From contig CANFEY010000009.1 of assembly GCA_947446025.1 (NCBI GenBank), positions 21,710 to 85,709 of the forward strand: a stretch of DNA of 64,000 nt, read 5' to 3'. The DNA is from Bryobacterales bacterium (GTDB lineage Bacteria > Acidobacteriota > Terriglobia > Bryobacterales > Bryobacteraceae). Shown one piece after another: positions 33,768-42,150 of this stretch; within the stretch, counting starts at the first letter, position 1, and each line of letters starts with the position of its first letter. A model generated the notes under the pieces. That model worked only from the letters and a program-made list of their open reading frames with translations. It had not been told where the DNA came from and searched no databases. A program made the translations under genes and the position numbers.

Positions 33768-35491
33768 TGCGGCAGCGCGAACACGTACACCGCCGTGTGA
33801 CCCCTGGGAGCTTTTGCCGCTGCGCCCATGTTGGACATCAACGTTTCGCCCGTGGTGACCGCGACGTACTGACGCCCGTTGACCGCATACGTCATCGTGT
33901 TCACAGCGATCGGTCCTCCCAGGATCGACTCCCACAACTGCTTGCCCGTGGCCGCGTCATAGGCGCGGAAGCGGCGGTTCAAGTCACCGTGGAACACCAC
34001 GTCGCCCGCGGTGGCCAGCGTCGAGCCGTTGCTCGGGATGGGGCCTTTGCCGAAGTGGATCATCTCGCCCGTTTCCAAGTTCACCTTCGCGATGCCGGCG
34101 AACTCTTCGGGCTTGCCTTCGGGGCGCTGCTTGCCGACGCGGCGTTCGTTGCCTTGCGGACCCTTGCGCGTCATGTCGAGGCAATTGTCCACATACGGAA
34201 CGTACACGGACTTCGTGCCCGGATGATACGAACTCGGCCAGTAGCTGGTCGTATTGAAGTAGCAGATCAGGTGATTCTCACCTGGAGTCTTCAATACCAA
34301 GTCCCAGTTGATCGACGTCTTGCCCGTCGCGCCATCCACGTTCGAAATCAGGAAGCGCGGCGTGTCGAAGGGGAACGGCGTCGCCCACAGCAGTTCCCCG
34401 GTCCCGCGGTCGTTGACGAAGATGCCGCCGCCTTCGCCCATCATCACGGAGACATCACGCTCCTCGCCGCGTTTGATGTTGGGATTGATCCACTTCACCC
34501 ACTTCGGATCGGGGTTGAACTTCACGCGCGTCAGGATGCGTTCATTGGTGAAGTCTTCATCCCAATCGTCGCCAGGCAGATGCTGGTAATACCAAACGAG
34601 CTTCCCCGTATCCGGATTAATCGCCAGCGTCGAGTTGCTATAGAGGTCCGACGGCGAGGTGCGCGACGTCGCGTCGGGATTCCCGTCATGCCGGTCCGCA
34701 CGCGTGTTCGGCATCGGATTCGCGACGCCCCAATACACCAGGTTCCTCACCGGATCGTACGACCCCGGCAAGCCCCAGGTCGAAGCCATATTCTTCTCAT
34801 GCGTCGCCGCTGAAGGGTTTCCCCAGCTCTCATACCCAGGCTCGCCCGGCCCCGGCACCGTGTAGAACTTCCACAGCTCCTTGCCAGTTAGTGCGTCATG
34901 CGCCACGATGAAGCAACTGGTCCGGGTCTGCGAGCACGCCCGCCCCGAAATCACCTTGCCGTTCGCGATCACCGGTCCCGAGGTCTGCCCCGCCGTCCCC
35001 GCATACGTCTCCCAACGCTTCTCGCCCGTGCGAGCATCGAGCCCCACCACGAATCCGTCAGGCGCGGTATACGTAACGATGTCCTGAAAAATCGCGATGG
35101 TTTTCGACCGGGCCTGGCTCGCCACATTCGCCGCCAGATTCGGGCGCTTGTATTCCCACAAGATATCGCCATTCGTCGCATTCAGCGCTTGCACCATCCC
35201 GCCAGGGACGATGATGTACATAGTCCCGTCATGCACAATCGGAATCGACTCCGTAGTTCCCGTGCCGAGCCCGCGCACCCAGGCGAGCCCGAGCTTGCTC
35301 ACGTTGTTCTTATCGATCTGCGTAAGCGGACTGAACCGCTGCGCATCCTGCGTGCGGCTGAAGCTCAGCCAGTCATTCGGACTGGGATTCTTCAGCATCT
35401 CCTCGGTGACAGGCTTGAAATTCTGCACCTGGGCAAACGCCGCGGCGCTGAGCGCAAACAGAGCGATCCATTTCGAGTTCATGAGGAGCAT
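33764..35491 (-). CDS. PQQ-dependent dehydrogenase, no haem domain
   Basis: A 575-residue quinoprotein. I take ATG at 35489-35491 as the start, because AAGGGG lies about eight bases upstream; an ATG three codons later is also possible. The signal peptide is NSKWIALFALSAAAFAQ. Blades include QRFSPLTQIDKNNVSKLGLAW and AINPDTGKLVWYYQHLPGDDWD. Metal and substrate-site segments are present but adjacent cysteines are absent. The protein resembles the quinoprotein at 10667 in size. The reaction is presumably oxidation of an alcohol or sugar in the periplasm with electrons to a soluble cytochrome. It is divergent from the arabinofuranosidase gene. Confidence 0.88.
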   Translation of the reverse strand: MLLMNSKWIALFALSAAAFAQVQNFKPVTEEMLKNPSPNDWLSFSRTQDAQRFSPLTQIDKNNVSKLGLAWVRGLGTGTTESIPIVHDGTMYIIVPGGMVQALNATNGDILWEYKRPNLAANVASQARSKTIAIFQDIVTYTAPDGFVVGLDARTGEKRWETYAGTAGQTSGPVIANGKVISGRACSQTRTSCFIVAHDALTGKELWKFYTVPGPGEPGYESWGNPSAATHEKNMASTWGLPGSYDPVRNLVYWGVANPMPNTRADRHDGNPDATSRTSPSDLYSNSTLAINPDTGKLVWYYQHLPGDDWDEDFTNERILTRVKFNPDPKWVKWINPNIKRGEERDVSVMMGEGGGIFVNDRGTGELLWATPFPFDTPRFLISNVDGATGKTSINWDLVLKTPGENHLICYFNTTSYWPSSYHPGTKSVYVPYVDNCLDMTRKGPQGNERRVGKQRPEGKPEEFAGIAKVNLETGEMIHFGKGPIPSNGSTLATAGDVVFHGDLNRRFRAYDAATGKQLWESILGGPIAVNTMTYAVNGRQYVAVTTGETLMSNMGAAAKAPRGHTAVYVFALPQ

Positions 35492-35537
35492 TGTAGCCCC
35501 TTGACCCGTGGGCAGCAATGCGGGACGCTGGCTAGCG

Positions 35538-37082
35538 ATGCTCACACGCCGCACGCTCTCGAAAACCCTCCTCGCCGCCCCGTTTATTTTGAAGGCCCAA
35601 CAAGGACCGCTACGCGCCCGCGTCAAGATCGACACCGAGCGCATCATCGGCGACATTGATCCGAAGATCTACGGCAATTTCGCCGAACATTTGGGACGCT
35701 GCATCGACGGCGGAATCTTTGACGAAAAGTCACCGCTCTCCGACGCCAAGGGCTACCGAAAAGATGTTCTGGCCGCCGCGAAGGACCTGAACGTCACGCA
35801 GCTCCGCTGGCCGGGCGGCAACTTCTCCTCCAACTACCACTGGCGCGACGGCATCGGACCGCGCGATCAGCGGCCTCCACGCCTCGATATGGCCTGGGGA
35901 GCGGTCGAATCGAATCGCTTCGGCACGCACGACTTCCTCGACTATTCACAAGCGCTGGGCGCGGAGCCCTACATCTGCGCCAACCTCGGCACAGGCACTT
36001 GGACCGAAGCGCAGGAGTGGGTGGAGTACTGCAACGGGTCCGCTGACACCGCCGTAACACGCGAGCGCAAGCGCAACGGCCGCGCCGAGCCGTGGAAGGT
36101 CACCTACTGGGGCCTGGGCAATGAGATGGACGGCGGCTGGCAGATGGGCCACCGCGATGTGGTCGAGTATTCCAAGTTCGCACTGGAAGCCGCGAAGCTG
36201 ATGAAGTGGACTGATCCGAGTATCAAGCTGATCGCCGCAGGCTCGTCGAATTACGGAGGAGGCTCCGATTGGATCGGTTGGAACCGCACCGTGCTCGACT
36301 TCCTCAAGAACCACGCCGACTATCTTGCGCTACACCTCTACGTCGGCAACAACGCGAACGACTACCCGGAGTTCATCGCGTCCTCCATGGAACTCTACGA
36401 CCGCATCAAGACAGCCGAGGGCGTAATCGATGCGGCTCTCAACGGCGTGCGTAACCGCAAGATCTACATCGCGTGGGACGAGTGGAACGTGTGGTACCGG
36501 GCGCGCGGTGCCAACCAAGGCACGGGCCGCCGCATCCTGGAAGAGCACTACAACTTAGAAGACGCACTGGTCGTCGCCACCTTCCTCAACGCCTTCATCA
36601 ACAACGCCCACATCCTGAAGATCGCGAACATGGCGCAACTGGTCAACGTGATCGCGCCCATCTTCACTAACGATACTGGCCTGTTTTTACAGACAATTTA
36701 CTACCCGCTGCAGCTCTTCGCCAAGAACGCGCGGGGCAAGGCGCTGGACCTGTTCGTCGAAACGCCGCGCTACAACAGCCGGCGCTTCAACGGCGTCCCC
36801 TATCTTGACATCTCCGCCGCCCACGACAACGGATCGCTGGTGATCAACGTAGTCAACCGTCACCGCACCGAGGCCATCGAGACGACCTTCGAGGCGCAGG
36901 ACAAAGGTTTCAGTACCGCCGTGGAAGCTGTGGAAGTGAACGGTCCCGATATCAAGTCCGAAAATGATTTCGGCAAGTCGCCCGTCGCGCCCGTGATCCG
37001 CACCGCAGCGGCACAACCGAAGACGTTACGCTACAGCTTCCCGCCGCACTCCTATACAATGCTGCGCGTCAAACTTGTTTGA
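35538..37082 (+). CDS. Alpha-L-arabinofuranosidase, GH51
   Basis: A 514-residue secreted GH51 glycosidase. The signal, starting at ATG 35538 (MLTRRTLSKTLL), is Tat-like, with RR followed by hydrophobic residues and LKAQQ. FAEHLGRCIDGG, the start of the catalytic barrel, and GGNFSSNYHWRDGIGP are diagnostic. The acid/base is Glu196 in WGLGNEMDG and the nucleophile is Glu315 in WDEWNVWYR. It releases arabinose from arabinan or arabinoxylan, which fits plant-litter degradation in soil. The C-terminal jelly-roll domain ends in the window. The upstream frame to 35508 overlaps the quinoprotein leader and is unlikely. Confidence 0.92.
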   Translation: MLTRRTLSKTLLAAPFILKAQQGPLRARVKIDTERIIGDIDPKIYGNFAEHLGRCIDGGIFDEKSPLSDAKGYRKDVLAAAKDLNVTQLRWPGGNFSSNYHWRDGIGPRDQRPPRLDMAWGAVESNRFGTHDFLDYSQALGAEPYICANLGTGTWTEAQEWVEYCNGSADTAVTRERKRNGRAEPWKVTYWGLGNEMDGGWQMGHRDVVEYSKFALEAAKLMKWTDPSIKLIAAGSSNYGGGSDWIGWNRTVLDFLKNHADYLALHLYVGNNANDYPEFIASSMELYDRIKTAEGVIDAALNGVRNRKIYIAWDEWNVWYRARGANQGTGRRILEEHYNLEDALVVATFLNAFINNAHILKIANMAQLVNVIAPIFTNDTGLFLQTIYYPLQLFAKNARGKALDLFVETPRYNSRRFNGVPYLDISAAHDNGSLVINVVNRHRTEAIETTFEAQDKGFSTAVEAVEVNGPDIKSENDFGKSPVAPVIRTAAAQPKTLRYSFPPHSYTMLRVKLV

Positions 37083-38301
37083 GTGCCTGCTCGAAATCGG
37101 TGAGCAGATCCCGCCAATCTTCGATGCCCACCGACACACGGACCAGGCCGTCCGTAATTCCGTTTTCCGCGAACTGCGCGTCGGTGAAGCCGGAGTGTGT
37201 CGTAGTCTTGGGGTGGCACACCAGCGTCTCCACGCCGCCTAGCGACACCGCCATGTAGGCGAGCTTCAAACGGCGCAGGAAGTCGAAGGCGGCGGGCTTG
37301 CCGCCGTGTAGGTCAATGGAAAACATCGCGCCGGGATAGTCACACTGCTCGGTGCGGATGCGGCGCTGCTCGGAGTCGGTGAAGAGAGTCGGGTAGATCA
37401 CGCGCTGAATCTTTGGATTGGCGGCAAGGCGCTCCGCGATCCGCTGCGCGTTCTTGCTTGCCTTGTTCATCCGCAAGAGCACGGTGGGCAAGCGTTGCGT
37501 CAGCATCCAGCATTCGTCCGGCTGCAGAATGTTGCCGAACAGGCTGCGCTTCAGATGCATAGCCTGAATCAACGCGGGGTCTTTCGCCAGCACGACGCCG
37601 CCGATGAAGTCGCTGGAGCCCGAAAGATACTTCGTCGCCGAGTAGAGCACCATGTCGGCCCCGCGCTTGAGCGGATGCTGAAACGCGGGGCCCAGCATGG
37701 TGTTATCCACCATTACCAGCGGGCGCGGCGTGCGCTCGGCGGCAAGGTTGGCGCATTCCTGGATGCTGGTCATCACCAGCGTCGGGTTCGCGGGCGTCTC
37801 CACCAGAACAACCTTCAAGCGCTCGGTATTGCGCACCGCCGCTTGCATCTCGGCGTGATTGCCCGCGCGCACTGCGATTCCGCGCACGCCCCATGAGGCC
37901 AGGAACTTTTCCACCAACGTCTGCGTGCCGCCGTAAATCGGGATTGTGTAGACCACCGCGTCACCGGGCTGAAGAAACGCCAGCAGCGCGGTCATGATCG
38001 CGGCCATGCCAGAGTTGAACGCCAGCGCGGCCCGCGCACCCAGTTCCAAAGGCACAATCTAATCTTCCAGAATCTGCGCGTTCGGGTGGTTGAAGCGCGA
38101 ATAGATCAGGTCCGGAATTTCGCCGGCCTCCGGCTGCTCGCGCCCAGAGGAAAGATCGAACGCCCGCTCCGCGGCTTCGGGGCTGGAAAAAACGTAGGTC
38201 GAACTGCGAAACACCGCGGGCCGCGCCGAACCCACCGAAAGCCGTGGATCAAAGCCGCGCGTCAGGGTCTGCGTGGGAGGCCGTTGTTTCTTTTCGGGCA
38301 T
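37069..38301 (-). pseudogene. Cys/Met metabolism PLP enzyme, interrupted by in-frame TAG
   Basis: The frame runs from ATG 38299-38301 (N-terminal SVGSARPAVFRSSTYVF and IYSRFNHPNAQILED) to an in-frame TAG at 38059-38061, and then continues in the same frame with IVPLELGARAALAFNSGMAAI to the end. The second part has VYTIPIYGGTQT, VETPANPT, VDNTMLGPAFQHPL and the Schiff-base lysine in LYSATKYLSG. The two parts together make an ordinary cystathionine gamma-synthase/O-succinylhomoserine sulfhydrylase-type protein of about 410 residues. A single base change, such as CAG or AAG to TAG, accounts for the break. GTG 38053-38055 could start a shorter protein, but that would lack the family's N-terminal substrate-site residues. 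Confidence 0.8.
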
Positions 38302-38347
38302 GCCATCAGTCTACGCTGTATTTTCGTTGCTATATTGAAAGGGTCCC

Positions 38348-38971
38348 GTGACCCCAACCCCCGCCACTCCCGCCTTTGACGAAGCCCCGCTTGTTGCCCG
38401 GGCCAAGGCTGGGGATGCGGCGGCGCTTTCTGAGCTGGTCTCCAAGTACGAGCGCAAAATCTTCCGCTTGGCAAAAAACATTACGCGGCAGGATGAAGAC
38501 GCGGAAGACGTGCTGCAGGACGCGTTCCTGAAGGCCTACGAACACCTGGACCGGTTTTAGGGCAACTCGAAATTCTACACCTGGTTGGTGCGCATCGCGG
38601 TGAACGAAGCGCTCATGAAGCTGCGCAAACGCAAGACGGACCGCACGGTTCCGCTTGATGAACCCGTGGATTTGGGCGAAGACGTTATGCAGCGCGAGAT
38701 CGCTGTGTGGGACGGCAACCCTGAGCAGCTGTATTCGGGCGAAGAAATGAAGAAGATCCTTGAGGACGCGCTGGACACCCTCAAGCCAGATTTCCGCACC
38801 GTTTTTACGCTGCGGGACATCGAAGAATTGAGCACGGAAGAGACGGCCGAGGCACTGGATATTTCCGTGGCTGCCGTGAAGAGCCGCCTGCTGCGGGCGC
38901 GGCTCGCGCTGCGGGAGAAGTTGACCCGCCAGTTCAAGCGTAAAGGAGGCACAGGGTTTGATTTCATGTAA
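38348..38971 (+). pseudogene. ECF sigma factor (RpoE-like), interrupted by in-frame TAG
   Basis: Region 2 begins with APLVARAKAGDAAALSELVSKYE and RQDEDAEDVLQDAFLKAYEHLDRF. A TAG at 38558-38560 follows, and the same frame goes on as GNSKFYTWLVRIAVNEALMKLRKRK, then region 4 with VFTLRDIEELSTEETAEALDISVAAVKSRLLRARLALRE. Related proteins read FQGNSKFYTWL here, so TAG stands exactly where a conserved Gln (CAG) is expected. The start is GTG 38348 with AAAGGG upstream. The anti-sigma gene overlaps the 3' end, and the whole operon layout is normal. The gene may be inactivated, read through, or misread in one base. Confidence 0.85.
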
Positions 38972-39209
38972 AGACTTCCTGCGGGAACTGAACGAATACC
39001 TGGACGAGGCGGTGGACCCGGCCACGAAGCAGCATTGGCAATCGCATGTCGACGAGTGTCCCAACTGCTTCGTGATCGTGGATACGACCAAGAAGACGAT
39101 GCAGGTTTACAAGGGCATGGAAGAGCAGCAGCTGCCCGTGGACATCAAGAGCCGCTTGATGCAGGCCTTAGAAAGGAAGATGGCGGCCCGAAAATCCGTC
39201 CCGCAGTAA
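38958..39209 (+). CDS. Zinc-binding anti-sigma factor
   Basis: An 83-residue zf-HC2-type protein that probably binds the preceding sigma factor. The zinc motif is HVDECPNC (HxxxCxxC), preceded by CKDFLRELNEYLDEA. No membrane segment is visible, so it is a soluble ZAS-type anti-sigma factor that may respond to redox. The start is TTG at 38958-38960, supported by AAGGAGG about nine bases upstream and by overlap with the sigma gene's end; the initial MISCKDF includes the first Cys. It overlaps the convergent helicase gene by 65 bases. Confidence in the function is high, less so for the length of the overlap. Confidence 0.85.
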   Translation: MISCKDFLRELNEYLDEAVDPATKQHWQSHVDECPNCFVIVDTTKKTMQVYKGMEEQQLPVDIKSRLMQALERKMAARKSVPQ

Positions 39210-42150
39210 CCCGCGCTTCCCGGCCTTCCGGACATAACCCTCCATAGAAGGAGCACTTCTTGCATTGGCCGCCCGGCCGCAAGGGGAATTCCATCCGCTC
39301 CTGCGCTCCTCGAAACTCCCTCACTTTCCCTCTGGCTTCTTCCAATTTCTCCGCACCCAATCCGATTTCAATCGCTCGATCTGAACGCAGGTAGTACAGC
39401 ACTGCGCGGTCTGGCACGCGTGCCAGGGCGAGCGCGTAGAGTTGCAACTGTAGTGCGTAGCTCTGGGCGGAGCTTTCGTCGCGGTCGGTTTTGTAGTCCA
39501 CGAGAATCAGCTCACCGGATTCTTCGAACCACAAGTCGATTTGCCCGCGCAGGATCACGTCTTCCACTTCGATGAGGAAGTCGTATTCGTGTTCGACGTG
39601 TTGGGCGCGGGCGGCGCGCTGGCCTAGTTCGCTCGCGTGAAATTTCGCGGCGAGTGCTAGGGCTTCCGGAGAATCCACCTTCTGCCCCGCGAGCGCGGCG
39701 TGGACGTCGCTTCCGAGCTGCATTGCACCTGTACCGGGGCCGTCAGGTTCGGGCTCGAGGCCTAGGTAGCGTGAGAGGTAGTAGCGGCGTGAGCACGCGT
39801 CGAACAGCGCGACCGATGTTATGGTGGCGGAAGAATCATACTGCCCTTCCATGTGGGGTGGGGGCAGCAGTTGTTCGTGTACTTCGTCTGTCTCTGCCTC
39901 CGCGCGCGAAAGCGGCGGCGGTTCTGCGGCGATCAGGGCATCTGGCAGTTCACGGATCGCCAGTTTCTCCCAGGTCGACTTCTGCTTGCGGTCGGTGTGT
40001 GTAAGCACCAAGCGATGCTCGGCGCGGGTTAACGCGACGTAAAGCAGACGGCTGGCCTCGGATTTTTCGCGCGCCAGCTCAAGCTCCCGCAATTGCGAGT
40101 GGACCGCATCGGAGACGCCTTCGCCCGACGCCGGATTACGCCACTTCGCGCCCAGCCCCAGATCGCGCCCGAACAACAACGGCGGCGTGCGGCGTTCGGG
40201 ACCCTTGTGCAGTGCGCTGACAAACACCACGGGAAACTCGAGTCCCTTCGCGGCATGGATCGTCATGATGCGCACCACGTTGCCTGCTTCCGGCGGCGGA
40301 GCGTTCTCCGTAGTCTGGGCATCGCGAAGCGCTTCCAGGTCTTCAAGCAACTCAGCGAGCGGCCGCGGTCGATTGCGGAATTCACGCCGCAGCCAGCCGA
40401 GCAATTTGTCGATGTTGGCCTGCTGGCGTTCGGTGAGCGTGCTCCAGTAGCCGCATTCGTCGAAGGCCCGCGCGATGAGCAAATCTGGAGCGACGAAGCC
40501 CGCGAGCTGACGCAATTCGCCGAAGCGCTCTTCAAACACGCGCTGCCATCCGGTGCGACCCAGAGTGTAAATCTCCACGTCGGAGAAGCCCATGAGCGGC
40601 CCGCGCAGCACGCCGATCAGCGGGATCTCATCGCACACGTTCACCAGCGCGGCGAGGAAGTTGAGCAGGTCGCGGGTTTCGCGAGCCTCCAGGAATCCGC
40701 GGCCGCCGCTTAACAAGAACGGAATTCCGGCCTGCTCGAAGGCGGCTTCAAACGGCTCCGCAGCAGCGAGCGTGCGCACCAGCACCGCGGTGTCGCCGTA
40801 TTCGAATTCACCCTCGCGGATACGAGCGGCGACCAGCGCAGCTTCGATCTCATGGCTTGCGCCGCACAGGCGCTGCACCACGGGACCCTGTGTGTCCGCG
40901 AATTCGCCGCGCGCCGTGAGCGCGCGCGGTTCGATGCCGGCTTCGCCGTCCAGCATGCGCCCGACCAAGTCCAGAATCTCCGGCCGGCTGCGATAGTTGT
41001 CGCGCAACTCGTCCACTTGGAAGCCGGCTTCCAGCAGGCCGTCGCGATACTCGGCGAACACTTCGGGGTCGGCGTGACGGAATCCGTAGATACTCTGGTT
41101 GATGTCGCCGACGGCGTACAGGCGCGACTTCACCAACTCCACCAAGCGCCATTGCACGCGGTTGGTGTCCTGCAACTCGTCCATCAACACTTCGTCGAAG
41201 CGGGCTGACGTCGCAAAGCGCACCGCGGCGTCGGACTCCAGCAGGTGGACGGCGAATTCTTCCAGGTCAGAGAAGTCGAGATATGCTTCCGCGCGTTTGC
41301 GCGCACGATACGTAGCGTCCACGCGTTCGAGCGCGATGCGCAGCAGGCCCTGTAGATCGCCGTACCATTCGGCGAGCCACTGGGCTTCCAGGCGAGGCTT
41401 GATTTCGTCGCGCAGGCGCTTGGCCTCCGCGTGGCGCTTGCGCTTGAAGCTGGGGTCGAATTCGTGCAGCGCTTGCAGATGCCCGAATGTGACGGTGCCT
41501 TCCGGGAGTTGCAACAGCTTGGCTGCCATCTCCGCCCACGGCGTGCCCAGAAGCTCGCCAGCGATTTGTTTCACCTCGGGCCACACGTCCGCCTGCAAAG
41601 GCGGCTCTGGAATCTCGCGCGCGCCGGAGACACGCATCGCCTCGTAGATGCGCAGCAGACTCGACGCGAGGTCGTCCTGCCTGCCGTCGTCCGACGTCGA
41701 AAGATCGATGGCCTCCAGCAACCGGCGCATTTCTTTGGGACGCTCCGCGAACAACACGTCGAGTGCTTCCTCCGCCGATTCGCGCTGCATGCGTTCCGCG
41801 GAGGCCTGCTCCAGCACGGCGAAGTCCGGCGCCAGGCCAGCGGCAATTGCGTTCTCCTTCAGCAGGCGCGTGCAGAATCCGTGAATAGTGGAAACCCAGG
41901 CGCGCTCCACGCTTTCGCGCACGGTTGGACTTTCGTGGAAGCGTTTGACCAGCCGCTGTTTGATTTCGATTGCGGCTTTCTCCGTGAACGTTATGGCGAG
42001 AATGCGCGCGGGGTCCACTTCACGTTGCTCCACCAGCCAAGCGAAGCGCTCGGTCAGCACGCGCGTTTTGCCGGAACCAGGACCCGCGACGACGCAGACG
42101 TCCTGCCATTCGCGCTCGACGGCCTGCTGTTGTTCGGGAGAGAGTTTCAT
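39145..42150 (-). CDS. addA: UvrD/AddA-like ATP-dependent helicase-nuclease
   Basis: A 1001-residue SF1 helicase from ATG 42148-42150 (MKLSPEQQQAV). Motif I is VAGPGSGKTR (Lys28), motif II is DELQDTN, GDINQSIYGFR is motif III, and VYALTRAEHR-type (VALTRAEHRLVLTH) is motif VI. The C-terminal nuclease domain has DFLIEVEDVILRGQIDLWFEE and VDYKTD, the D/E-K motif of PD-(D/E)XK exonucleases. This is the AddA layout: unwinding and resecting double-strand ends before RecA. The ATG overlaps the partner gene's stop (ATGA at 42147-42150). Its final 20 codons extend into the convergent anti-sigma gene. Confidence 0.9.
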   Translation of the reverse strand: MKLSPEQQQAVEREWQDVCVVAGPGSGKTRVLTERFAWLVEQREVDPARILAITFTEKAAIEIKQRLVKRFHESPTVRESVERAWVSTIHGFCTRLLKENAIAAGLAPDFAVLEQASAERMQRESAEEALDVLFAERPKEMRRLLEAIDLSTSDDGRQDDLASSLLRIYEAMRVSGAREIPEPPLQADVWPEVKQIAGELLGTPWAEMAAKLLQLPEGTVTFGHLQALHEFDPSFKRKRHAEAKRLRDEIKPRLEAQWLAEWYGDLQGLLRIALERVDATYRARKRAEAYLDFSDLEEFAVHLLESDAAVRFATSARFDEVLMDELQDTNRVQWRLVELVKSRLYAVGDINQSIYGFRHADPEVFAEYRDGLLEAGFQVDELRDNYRSRPEILDLVGRMLDGEAGIEPRALTARGEFADTQGPVVQRLCGASHEIEAALVAARIREGEFEYGDTAVLVRTLAAAEPFEAAFEQAGIPFLLSGGRGFLEARETRDLLNFLAALVNVCDEIPLIGVLRGPLMGFSDVEIYTLGRTGWQRVFEERFGELRQLAGFVAPDLLIARAFDECGYWSTLTERQQANIDKLLGWLRREFRNRPRPLAELLEDLEALRDAQTTENAPPPEAGNVVRIMTIHAAKGLEFPVVFVSALHKGPERRTPPLLFGRDLGLGAKWRNPASGEGVSDAVHSQLRELELAREKSEASRLLYVALTRAEHRLVLTHTDRKQKSTWEKLAIRELPDALIAAEPPPLSRAEAETDEVHEQLLPPPHMEGQYDSSATITSVALFDACSRRYYLSRYLGLEPEPDGPGTGAMQLGSDVHAALAGQKVDSPEALALAAKFHASELGQRAARAQHVEHEYDFLIEVEDVILRGQIDLWFEESGELILVDYKTDRDESSAQSYALQLQLYALALARVPDRAVLYYLRSDRAIEIGLGAEKLEEARGKVREFRGAQERMEFPLRPGGQCKKCSFYGGLCPEGREARVTAGRIFGPPSSFLRPASSGS

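Noticed and set aside
33582..33935. A longer 117-codon minus-strand gene in place of the short BrnA-like ORF
   Set aside because: The extra N-terminal part lies within the quinoprotein coding region in another frame; only the part from 33767 resembles BrnA.
37069..38055. The PLP enzyme as a complete gene starting at GTG 38055
   Set aside because: The N-terminal 80 codons, with the family's conserved SSTYVF and YSRFNHPN blocks, are present in the same frame upstream of the TAG, so the shorter start is secondary.
6126..38560. Reassignment of TAG to a sense codon in this organism
   Set aside because: TAG ends many intact genes here, including the esterase at 905, the cytochrome at 1969, murA at 52873 and glnE at 61130, so TAG is still a normal stop.
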